NCBI GenBank assembly: GCA_036557785.1
Contig: DATBGZ010000039.1
Location: 1-38,395 of the forward strand
Origin: DATBGZ01 sp036557785
GTDB taxonomy: Bacteria; Actinomycetota; Actinomycetes; Mycobacteriales; Micromonosporaceae
DNA length: 38,395 nucleotides
Direction of reading: 5' to 3'
Shown: one piece after another, positions 1 to 5,992 of the stretch
How positions within the stretch are numbered: position 1 is the stretch's first letter
How the letters are laid out: each line of letters begins with the position of its first letter
Notes under the pieces: generated by a model
The model's input: only the letters and a program-made list of their open reading frames with translations
The model's database searches: none
What the model was told of the DNA's origin: nothing
Translations under genes and position numbers: made by a program

Positions 1-633
1 CGCCTGCTGGATCATCGTCTTGCCCGCCTTCGGCGGCGAGACGATCAGCGCCCGCTGACCCTTACCGATCGGCATCACCAGGTCGATGACCCGCGTGGTC
101 AGGATGTGCGACTCGGTCTCCAACCGCAGCCGCTCCTGCGGGTGCAGCGGCGTCAGCTTGTAGAAGTCGGGGCGGCTCCGCGCGGTCTGCGGATCCATAC
201 CGTTGACGGAGTCGATCCGGGCGAGCGGGGGATAGTTGCGGGCGGCCTTGCCCGCCGCCCTACCGAACTCGCCGGAGCGGGTCGCGCGAACCGCACCGGT
301 GATCTCGTCGCCCGGGCGCAGCCCGTACTGCTTGATCTGGCTCGGCGAGACGTACGCGTCGTCGGGTCCGGCGAGGTAGCCCGAGGTCCGGATGAAGGCG
401 TAGCTCTCGACGACGTCGAGGATGCCGGTCACGGTGACCAGCTCCTGGTCGTGGCCATCCTGCAGGGCTGGGTTCGCACCGTCGACGGACGGCCTGGTCG
501 CGGCCCGCGGCATCGCGCGGCCGGCCCCGGAGGGGCGACGCGTACGGGTCGCGGGTCGCCGCGATGGGGTTCGGGAGTCGGAATCGGTGGCGCCCGAACG
601 GGCGCGCGTGGTCATGACCTCAGTCGTGGTCAT
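1..633 (-). CDS. rho: Transcription termination factor Rho, short form, N-terminal part (runs off the window)
   Basis: The 211 visible codons encode the start of a Rho hexameric RNA helicase, which terminates transcription by translocating along mRNA. After about 60 low-complexity Arg/Ala/Ser/Thr residues comes the cold-shock-like RNA-binding domain (SYAFIRTSGYLAGPDDAYVS, then SPSQI), the LTPLHPQERLRLE linker and the Walker A region VSPPKAGKTM, where the window ends. The start is the ATG at 633, preceded by a strong GAAGGAGA ribosome site; an in-frame ATG at 615 is less likely. Unlike the usual actinobacterial Rho, which has a long charged N-terminal insertion and a helical Rho_N domain, this copy has almost nothing before the RNA-binding domain. 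I infer a short Rho paralogue rather than the main housekeeping copy. Family assignment is very secure; paralogue status is inferred. Confidence 0.93.
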   Translation of the reverse strand, partial: MTTTEVMTTRARSGATDSDSRTPSRRPATRTRRPSGAGRAMPRAATRPSVDGANPALQDGHDQELVTVTGILDVVESYAFIRTSGYLAGPDDAYVSPSQIKQYGLRPGDEITGAVRATRSGEFGRAAGKAARNYPPLARIDSVNGMDPQTARSRPDFYKLTPLHPQERLRLETESHILTTRVIDLVMPIGKGQRALIVSPPKAGKTMIQQA

Positions 634-968
634 AGGTTCTCCTTCGTGAGGGGACCCTCCCTTGTGGAGGGATCGCCCGGGCGCGTCACGTCCAGCTCTT
701 CTCTGATGTGGACGGACGCGGGCAGCACTCGCCCGGTGCAGTGGTCACTAGGGTTTGGCGCTCGTTCGGCGCAACGTGTGAATGAGGACCCTCACCGGGG
801 CTACTGAAACAGTTGTCGTCCGGGCTTGCTGTGCTTACTGTCTGTCTCGGACGGTCACCTGGGGGGCGGAAACATCGCCTCGTCCAGCAGGGACTAGTCC
901 ACGATATACCCTCGGCCGGTGGATGGCAACAACCCGGCGTGTTCGCCAACGCGATCGGAGGATCAACG
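634..968. other. Gene-free divergent region between rho and the VOC gene
   Basis: About 335 bases without a credible gene. Next to rho, on its leader side, a hairpin with arms CCCTCC (655-660) and GGAGGG (666-671) around a 5-base loop lies 22 nt before the rho start. It could affect rho translation or early termination. A weak -10-like TATACC occurs at 905-910 reading toward the VOC gene, with no convincing -35. Nothing else stands out. Confidence 0.4.
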
Positions 969-1385
969 ATGGCCAGCGTGAGCGTCCGGTACATCGTCAA
1001 TGATGTGGATGCGGCGATCAGGTTCTACTGCGACCAGCTCGGGTTCACCGAGCAGATGCACCCGGCGCCGACCTTCGCGATGCTGAACCGGGGCGAGCTG
1101 CGGCTCGTGCTCAGTGCTCCCGGCGGCGGGCCGGGCGGCGGCGCGGCGATGCCCGACGGGCGGCTCCCGGAGCCCGGCGGTTGGAACCGCTTCCAGCTCG
1201 AGGTCGGCGACCTCGCCGCCCTGGTAGAGCAACTGCGCGAGGCCGGTGTTCATTTCCGCAACGACGTGGTCACGGGCGTGGGCGGACGGCAGATTCTCGT
1301 CGATGACCCGTCGGGCAACCCGGTGGAACTCTTCGAGCCGACCCGCCCCGAGGCCAGCCTCACGGCAACGACCGGGGGCGGGTAG
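969..1385 (+). CDS. VOC (glyoxalase/bleomycin-resistance fold) protein
   Basis: A 138-residue single-domain vicinal-oxygen-chelate protein. The first strand-helix unit is SVRYIVNDVDAAIRFYCDQL, and the last strand has the typical ILVDDPSGNPVELFEP with a candidate metal-binding Glu. The usual first-strand His ligand is replaced by Arg/Tyr, as in many VOC proteins of unknown or non-metal function. The start is the ATG at 969 with a GGAGGA ribosome site at 957-962; the frame is open further upstream but lacks a ribosome site there. A Gly-rich loop (GGGPGGG) interrupts the middle. Substrate is unknown, and no neighbour suggests one. It could be a detoxification or drug-sequestering protein, but that would be a guess. 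Confidence 0.85.
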   Translation: MASVSVRYIVNDVDAAIRFYCDQLGFTEQMHPAPTFAMLNRGELRLVLSAPGGGPGGGAAMPDGRLPEPGGWNRFQLEVGDLAALVEQLREAGVHFRNDVVTGVGGRQILVDDPSGNPVELFEPTRPEASLTATTGGG

Positions 1386-1396
1386 CCCACTCCCGC

Positions 1397-1876
1397 CTAC
1401 CGCCTGGCCACCAGATCATCGAGCTTCTCGTAGCCCTCGACCACGCCGGTCTCCATGCCGCTGGCCAGGATCTGGTCCCGGATCTCGAAGGACTCGACCA
1501 CGCCCACCGTGGTCACCCGGGTACGTTCGCCGGGGAGCTCCTCGAAGCTCACGGTCTCCAGGCTCACGCCGTCGGGCGCGCCCTCCCAGGTGAACGTCCA
1601 CACCAGACGCTCGGGTGCCCGGACCTCGTGGAAGCTGCCATAGAACGAGGCGACAGTCTCGCCGTCCCGGCTCTGGCTGAACGCCCACTCGCCTCCGGTC
1701 CGGGCGCTCCACCTGACGATCGAGGTCGTCAGCGAGCGCGGTCCAACCCACTGCGCGTAGAGATCGGGGTCGGTGAAGGCGCGGAAGACCCGCTCCCGAG
1801 GTGCGTCGAACTCGCGCACGATCATGATGGTCGGCACCTTCTCGTCCGCGACAATCTCGGTCCTGTTCTCGCTCAT
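1397..1876 (-). CDS. SRPBCC/AHSA1-type START-like protein
   Basis: A 159-residue protein of the Activator of Hsp90 ATPase homology 1-like (AHSA1) branch of the SRPBCC superfamily, a helix-grip fold with a hydrophobic cavity. Seen are the strand-helix start IMIVREFDAPRERVFRAFTD, the PDLYAQWVGP helix, GGEWAF, and the C-terminal long helix (SGMETGVVEGYEKLDDLVA). Its start ATG overlaps the stop of the upstream ArsR gene by ATGA (1873-1876), so the two are translationally coupled. ArsR-SRPBCC pairs are a widespread two-gene unit; Rv2034/Rv2035 of Mycobacterium tuberculosis is, as I recall, such a pair. The ligand is unknown. It is probably repressed together with the ArsR gene through the two operators at 2252-2315. 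Confidence 0.9.
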   Translation of the reverse strand: MSENRTEIVADEKVPTIMIVREFDAPRERVFRAFTDPDLYAQWVGPRSLTTSIVRWSARTGGEWAFSQSRDGETVASFYGSFHEVRAPERLVWTFTWEGAPDGVSLETVSFEELPGERTRVTTVGVVESFEIRDQILASGMETGVVEGYEKLDDLVARR

Positions 1877-2259
1877 CGCTGCGCCCGGTCCTCTCTGTGC
1901 TGTGTCTGCTCGTCTTCGGCCATCCGGTCGAGGAGGTCGTCCAGCCTGCCGAAGCGCTCCTCGGCCGCTGCCCGATAGCGTTCGATCCATGTCGTCATGA
2001 CGTCGAACACCCCCGCTTCGAGGTGGACCGGACGTCGCGGGGTGTCCCCAGGCCGGCTTACCAGACCCGCCGTCTCGAGCACCTTCAGATGTTTGGAGAC
2101 CGCCTGCACGGTGACGCCGTACGGCGCGGCGAGCTCGCCGACCGTGGCATCGCCCGTGCTCAGCCGCGCGACCAGGTCGCGGCGGGTCGGGTCTGCCAGC
2201 GCGGCGAAGACCCGTGAGAGCTGGTCCTGTGGCACCCGGTCCGCCCCTTCGTCAACCAT
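1873..2259 (-). CDS. ArsR-family winged-helix repressor
   Basis: A 128-residue ArsR/HTH_20 regulator. The N-terminal helix FAALADPTRRDLVARL is the family hallmark, followed by the recognition helix region VTVQAVSKHLKVLETAGLV. No metal-binding Cys cluster is visible, so it is probably not an arsenic or metal sensor. I place the start at the ATG at 2259, not the GTG at 2292. A good promoter on this strand (TTGACA at 2303-2298, 18-nt spacer, TAGAGT at 2279-2274) predicts transcription starting near 2266, downstream of the GTG. The mRNA leader would be only a few bases. The gene is first in a two-gene operon with the SRPBCC protein and is very likely self-regulated through the flanking TCAACC-N4-GGTTGA sites. 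Confidence 0.9.
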   Translation of the reverse strand: MVDEGADRVPQDQLSRVFAALADPTRRDLVARLSTGDATVGELAAPYGVTVQAVSKHLKVLETAGLVSRPGDTPRRPVHLEAGVFDVMTTWIERYRAAAEERFGRLDDLLDRMAEDEQTQHREDRAQR

Positions 2260-2315
2260 CCGGTTGAGAATTGACTCTAGGGGCCGGGGCACTGCTTTGT
2301 CAACCCATTGGTTGA
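2252..2315 (-). promoter_or_regulatory. ArsR promoter with two TCAACC-N4-GGTTGA operators
   Basis: Two perfect inverted repeats of identical format, TCAACC-N4-GGTTGA, lie at 2252-2267 (spacer ATCC) and 2300-2315 (spacer CATT), centres 48 bp apart. The distal one overlaps the -35 TTGACA (2298-2303, minus strand). The proximal one overlaps the predicted transcription start and the ATG at 2259. The -10 is TAGAGT at 2274-2279 (minus strand). This layout suits a repressor that bridges or occludes the promoter; the ArsR protein encoded here is the obvious candidate. The distal site also faces the deformylase gene on the other strand. Confidence 0.8.
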
Positions 2316-2386
2316 TGAGCGCGCGACATCACCCGTCCGTACGCTGGTCGTCGGAGATTCCGACGGCAGAGCGCGGAGGTTCACCG

Positions 2387-2929
2387 ATGCGTCGAGCAGG
2401 GGCCGGGAGGACGCGGGGCCGGGCCAGGCCGGTGCGGCTCGTCGACGACCCGGTGCTGCGCACGCGCTGCGAGCCGGTCACCGCCTTCGACGAGAACCTC
2501 GGCGCGCTCGTGGACGACATGATGGCCACGATGGCCGGGGCCGGCGGCGTCGGCCTCGCGGCGAATCAGGTGGGCGTGCTCTGGCGGGTATTCGTCTACT
2601 CCTGTCCCGACGGTTCCGGGACGCGGCGCTCCGGCCACGTGATCAACCCGGTGCTGACGGTCGATGATCCACATCGGACGGTCGACGATGTGCCGGAGGG
2701 ATGCCTCTCGCTGCCCGAGGTGCACGGCCGGCTGGCCCGGCCCGCGCACGCCGTGGTGACCGGCCGCGATCGGCACGGCGCCCCCGTCACGGTGGACGGG
2801 ACCGGGCTGCTCGCGCGCTGCCTGGTCCACGAGGTGGACCACCTGGACGGCGTCCTCTACTTCGACCACCTGAGTCGCCTGGCCCGGGCGAGGCTGCTGC
2901 GCTCCTATGCCTCCACGGGGCGCAGCTGA
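2387..2929 (+). CDS. def: Peptide deformylase
   Basis: A 180-residue peptide deformylase, the metalloenzyme that removes the formyl group from the initiator Met of new proteins. All three family motifs are intact: GVGLAANQ (motif 1, residues 54-61), EGCLS (104-108, with the metal-ligand Cys106), and HEVDH (148-152, two metal-ligand His and the catalytic Glu149). The start is the ATG at 2387 with GGAGG at 2375-2379. The length is typical. The gene stands alone, with the ArsR operon diverging upstream, and its 3' end overlaps the convergent cbiO gene by 25 bp. Actinomycetes often carry several deformylases, so this may be an accessory copy. Confidence 0.95.
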   Translation: MRRAGAGRTRGRARPVRLVDDPVLRTRCEPVTAFDENLGALVDDMMATMAGAGGVGLAANQVGVLWRVFVYSCPDGSGTRRSGHVINPVLTVDDPHRTVDDVPEGCLSLPEVHGRLARPAHAVVTGRDRHGAPVTVDGTGLLARCLVHEVDHLDGVLYFDHLSRLARARLLRSYASTGRS

Positions 2930-3741
2930 CCGCCGAGCAGGTGGCTGCGTTCGTGCACGAGGTTGACCGCGAGCAGCAGATCGTGGTCGGCCAGGACCGC
3001 GGCCGTGCCGGCATCGGCGACGACCCGGTGGTCCTCGCCGAAGACCACGCACCGGTCGGCCAGATCCGGCAGGCTCTCCAGGTCATGGGTGGCGAGCACG
3101 ATCGTCTTGCCGGCGCTGCGGAGTTGGTGCAGCAGCTCGATCAGCCAGTACTGGGTCCGCGGGTCGAGCGCGGCCGTGGGTTCGTCGAAGAGCAGCACCT
3201 CGGGGTTCATCACCAGGACCGAGGCGATGGCCACGCGCTTCTTCTGGCCGCCGGAGAGCTGGTAGGGAGCCCGGTCAGCGAGCGCGCCAATGTCCAACAT
3301 GGAGAGTACGTCGTCGACCCTCGCCGTCGTGGTGGCCCGGTCGAGGCCGAGCTGCAGGCAGCCGAAGGCGATCTCCTCCCGGACCGTCGGGGAGAACACC
3401 TGAGCGTCGGAGTTCTGGAACACGAACCCGACCCTGCCCCGGAACCCCTCGTTGAACTGCTTGTCCTCCAGCTTGTCCTCGCTCACCTCCTGGCCGAAGG
3501 CGAGCACCGTCCCCGAGTCGGGAAAGACGAGGCCATCCAGGATCTTCAGCAGCGTCGACTTGCCGCACCCGTTGGCACCGAGCAGGGCGACGGTCTCACC
3601 GCTGTCGATCGATAGGCTCACCTCCGCCAGCGCCGCGAACCGCCCCAGGTAGGCGTAGCTGATGTCGCGGCACTCCAGGACGGGCCTGGCTCCCGGCGCA
3701 GCCCCGGGGTCGGCGTGGTTGGTATCCGCCACCGTGGTCAC
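2905..3741 (-). CDS. cbiO: ECF metal transporter ATPase (CbiO/NikO type)
   Basis: A 278-residue ABC ATPase that powers the ECF-type nickel/cobalt importer encoded by the two genes upstream. It has Walker A GANGCGKST (55-63), a Q-loop in FVFQNSDAQVFSP that is characteristic of CbiO proteins, signature LSGGQ (162-166), Walker B LLFDEP (183-188) with its catalytic Glu, and the switch His in THD (219). The start is taken as the GTG at 3741, whose GTGA overlaps the cbiQ stop (3738-3741); a second in-frame GTG at 3732 has a G-rich stretch before it and is possible. It is the last gene of a cbiM-cbiQ-cbiO operon, and its end overlaps the deformylase gene on the opposite strand. Confidence 0.94.
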   Translation of the reverse strand: MTTVADTNHADPGAAPGARPVLECRDISYAYLGRFAALAEVSLSIDSGETVALLGANGCGKSTLLKILDGLVFPDSGTVLAFGQEVSEDKLEDKQFNEGFRGRVGFVFQNSDAQVFSPTVREEIAFGCLQLGLDRATTTARVDDVLSMLDIGALADRAPYQLSGGQKKRVAIASVLVMNPEVLLFDEPTAALDPRTQYWLIELLHQLRSAGKTIVLATHDLESLPDLADRCVVFGEDHRVVADAGTAAVLADHDLLLAVNLVHERSHLLGGQLRPVEA

Positions 3742-4667
3742 CCCCTGAGCCGGTAGTCGGCCACGAGCACGGCGGCGGCGACCACCACGCAACCGACCGA
3801 CCACGCGGCATCCACGAGATGCAGGCGGAAGGCTTGCAAGGTGCGGGCGTCACCGACGAATCCCCGGGCCACCATCGCCTGATGCACCTCCTCGGACATG
3901 CCGTGCGCCTTGCCGAAGAGCGTGCCCGCACCGGCCGCGACGAACCGGCGGCCGCTGCGCGAGTCTCGGTCGCCGAGCAGCGTACGGGAGCGGCGGGCGG
4001 TGTACATCTCGTCGACCGTGTCCAGCAGCAGGAACAGGTAGCGGTACGCCATCCCGACCACGAGCACGAAGATGCGCGGGACTCCCACCGAGCGCAGTGC
4101 CGCGAGCAGCCGTACCCACGGGGTGGTCAGCGTCAGCAGCACCACAAGCGAGATCGACGTAGCCACCCGCGTGATGATGAGCCCGGCCGAGGTCAGCCCC
4201 TGCTGGGTGAGGCCCTCCTGCGTGCCGTGCCATGTCCACAGTGGAACGATGAGGTGCCCCGGCGTGACGACCGACAGCGTCGCGGGCAGGACCACGATGC
4301 CCGTGAAGATCGGGATGAACAGCCACACGCGCTTGATGAAGAACGCCACCTCCAGCTTCGACGCCGCCGCCAGCGCGAGCGTCCCGGCGTACGCGACCAC
4401 GAGCAGCGGCAGCGAGTGCAGTAGCGAGATCGCGATCAGCAGGCCGACCAGCGTGAGCAGCTTGACCCGCGGGTCGAGGCGCTGCAACAGGCCGGGCCGG
4501 GCCGCCAGGTCCTCACTCGAGATGGCCTGCCGGAGCACGCCGGATGCGCCGGCCAGCGTCTTGGCGACGTAACTGCCCTTGGTGCGCTTGCCGATGCACC
4601 CGCACGGACAGAGCCCCACCTCGCTGCGCAGCAGCCATGCGGGCGCGGGCGCGGCGGGGGCGCTCAC
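3738..4667 (-). CDS. cbiQ: ECF metal transporter T component (CbiQ/NikQ)
   Basis: A 309-residue membrane protein, the transmembrane coupling component of the ECF importer. Several hydrophobic segments are followed by the cytoplasmic coupling helices, with the Ala-Arg motifs TARRSRTL and QAMVARGF that dock onto the CbiO ATPase. The GTG start at 4667 overlaps the cbiM stop (GTGA, 4664-4667). Odd feature: residues 20-24 read CPCGC, a CxCxC cluster in a cytoplasmic-looking N-terminal extension of about 60 residues before the first membrane segment. Such a cluster could bind metal; this is inference. Family assignment is secure, and metal choice (Ni versus Co) is discussed under cbiM. Confidence 0.93.
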   Translation of the reverse strand: MSAPAAPAPAWLLRSEVGLCPCGCIGKRTKGSYVAKTLAGASGVLRQAISSEDLAARPGLLQRLDPRVKLLTLVGLLIAISLLHSLPLLVVAYAGTLALAAASKLEVAFFIKRVWLFIPIFTGIVVLPATLSVVTPGHLIVPLWTWHGTQEGLTQQGLTSAGLIITRVATSISLVVLLTLTTPWVRLLAALRSVGVPRIFVLVVGMAYRYLFLLLDTVDEMYTARRSRTLLGDRDSRSGRRFVAAGAGTLFGKAHGMSEEVHQAMVARGFVGDARTLQAFRLHLVDAAWSVGCVVVAAAVLVADYRLRG

Positions 4668-5803
4668 GCCGGCACCCCGCTGCTCTCGGTGGGCTCGGCT
4701 GGGACGGGCTCCGCGGGGGCGGGCCCGGCGGGGGCGCGCGGCGCGGCCGTGGGCTCATCGATCGTGCCGGCCTCGACCTCGCCACCGCGGAACAGGCGGA
4801 TGAGCCAGACGATCCCGACCGCGACCACCGCGATGACCACGATGCCGATCACCGCGGAGAGGATGTACTTCCACCACACGCCGTCTCCGTAGCCGGGGAG
4901 CAGCGTGTTGCCCCAGAACCCGGAGTACTTCTGCAGGCCGGACGGAACCGCGCCGAGGTGGTACTTGGCGAGATCGAGATTCTCGGGGCCGTCCTCGCCG
5001 AAGGCGCCGCCGGGCGCGAGCAGTCCGATCGGGCTGATCACCGCGAGGATGCCCAGGGTCACCAGACCGACGCGCAATGGGCTGACCGGCTTGCGGGCCG
5101 CGTCGGCCGCGGTCAACGGCACATCGGGCGCGTTGATGCGCAGCACCGGCACGTTGGCCCGCTGCAGGTAGGCGACGATGCCCGCGGTCACCGCCGCCTC
5201 CACGAAGCCCGCGACCGCCAGGTGCGGGATCAGCATCGCGGGCACCGATTGGGAGAGGTGGTACGGCGAGTAGAGCGGCGTGCCGTCCGCGGTATGGAAC
5301 AGGTCGGGCTGCACGCCGAACTCGATCGCCGCGGCCAGCGCCGACACGTTCAGTCCCACATACGCCCCGATCGCCGCGGACCAGATCCGCCGGGGCGAGG
5401 TGAGCGGGCTGTTGCCGGCGAGCAGCTTGTAGACCCCGTACGCGACGAAGGGCAGGACGACCGCCATGTTGAAGGCGTTGGCCGGATAGGCGAGCACGCC
5501 GCCATCGCCGAAGAACAGGGCCTGGATCAGCAGCGCGATCGAGACCGCGATGCAGCCCGCCCATGGCCCGAGCAGCGCGGCGATGAGCCCGCCGCCCACC
5601 GCGTGCGCGGTCGTCCCGTCGGGGATCGGGACATTGAACAGCATGATCACAAAAGAGAACGCCGCGCCGAGCGCGAGCAGCGGTACGTACCGGCTCCTCA
5701 CGACCTTGCGCACCCGTCGGGCGGAGAGCCACCACATCGGCAGCATCGCGACCGTGAACACCGCACTCGTCTGCGGACTGAGATACCCGTCTGGAATGTG
5801 CAC
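4664..5803 (-). CDS. cbiM: ECF substrate-binding component CbiM/NikM with fused CbiN/NikN-like C-terminal part
   Basis: A 379-residue S component that captures Ni2+ or Co2+. The N-terminus is exactly MHIPDG; Met1, His2 and a third His are the metal ligands in NikM structures, and His67 (TTAHAVGG) sits at the expected place. The start must therefore be the GTG at 5803, which has GGAGGGG before it; any longer start would destroy the site. Seven or so membrane helices follow. Residues about 265-350 hold an extracytoplasmic segment (LGAVPSGLQKYSGFW) and a final membrane helix like the separate NikN/CbiN subunit, so M and N are fused. The C-terminal tail is Pro/Ala/Glu-rich. The Nur-like box upstream argues for nickel. 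Confidence 0.93.
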   Translation of the reverse strand: MHIPDGYLSPQTSAVFTVAMLPMWWLSARRVRKVVRSRYVPLLALGAAFSFVIMLFNVPIPDGTTAHAVGGGLIAALLGPWAGCIAVSIALLIQALFFGDGGVLAYPANAFNMAVVLPFVAYGVYKLLAGNSPLTSPRRIWSAAIGAYVGLNVSALAAAIEFGVQPDLFHTADGTPLYSPYHLSQSVPAMLIPHLAVAGFVEAAVTAGIVAYLQRANVPVLRINAPDVPLTAADAARKPVSPLRVGLVTLGILAVISPIGLLAPGGAFGEDGPENLDLAKYHLGAVPSGLQKYSGFWGNTLLPGYGDGVWWKYILSAVIGIVVIAVVAVGIVWLIRLFRGGEVEAGTIDEPTAAPRAPAGPAPAEPVPAEPTESSGVPA

Positions 5804-5845
5804 GCCCGTCCCCTCCCTCACGTGGCACTCTCTGGTCAGTCTGCC

Positions 5846-5870
5846 GTTCTTGCACATGATTGGCAAGAAC
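5846..5870 (-). promoter_or_regulatory. Candidate Nur (nickel uptake regulator) box upstream of cbiM
   Basis: A perfect inverted repeat has arms GTTCTTGC (5846-5853) and GCAAGAAC (5863-5870) around 9 nt. Inside it is TTGCAC-N5-TGGCAA (5850-5866), which keeps the TTGC/GCAA cores and the 5-nt spacing of the Streptomyces Nur box (tTGCaa-N5-ttGCAA). It lies 43-67 nt upstream of the cbiM start, a normal repressor position. I saw no cobalamin riboswitch hallmarks in this leader, which would be expected for a cobalt-for-B12 operon. Confidence 0.6.
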
Positions 5871-5992
5871 TGGCGATGGGCGACGACACCCGCGGGGCAG
5901 AAGTTGCGGTCTATGTCACCTTCTCGCCATAGGCCCGTTGCCCGGGTGCGATCATGGGCCGGTCGGTGCCAGGTCGGGGGAAAGCGGATGTG

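Noticed and set aside
106..807. A 233-residue open frame on the plus strand
   Set aside because: It is antisense to rho, which has clear conserved motifs and a ribosome site. The translation is low-complexity Arg/Gly.
5804..5992. Cobalamin riboswitch upstream of cbiM
   Set aside because: I looked for the B12-box and the usual helices in the leader and saw none. The inverted repeat fits a protein operator better.
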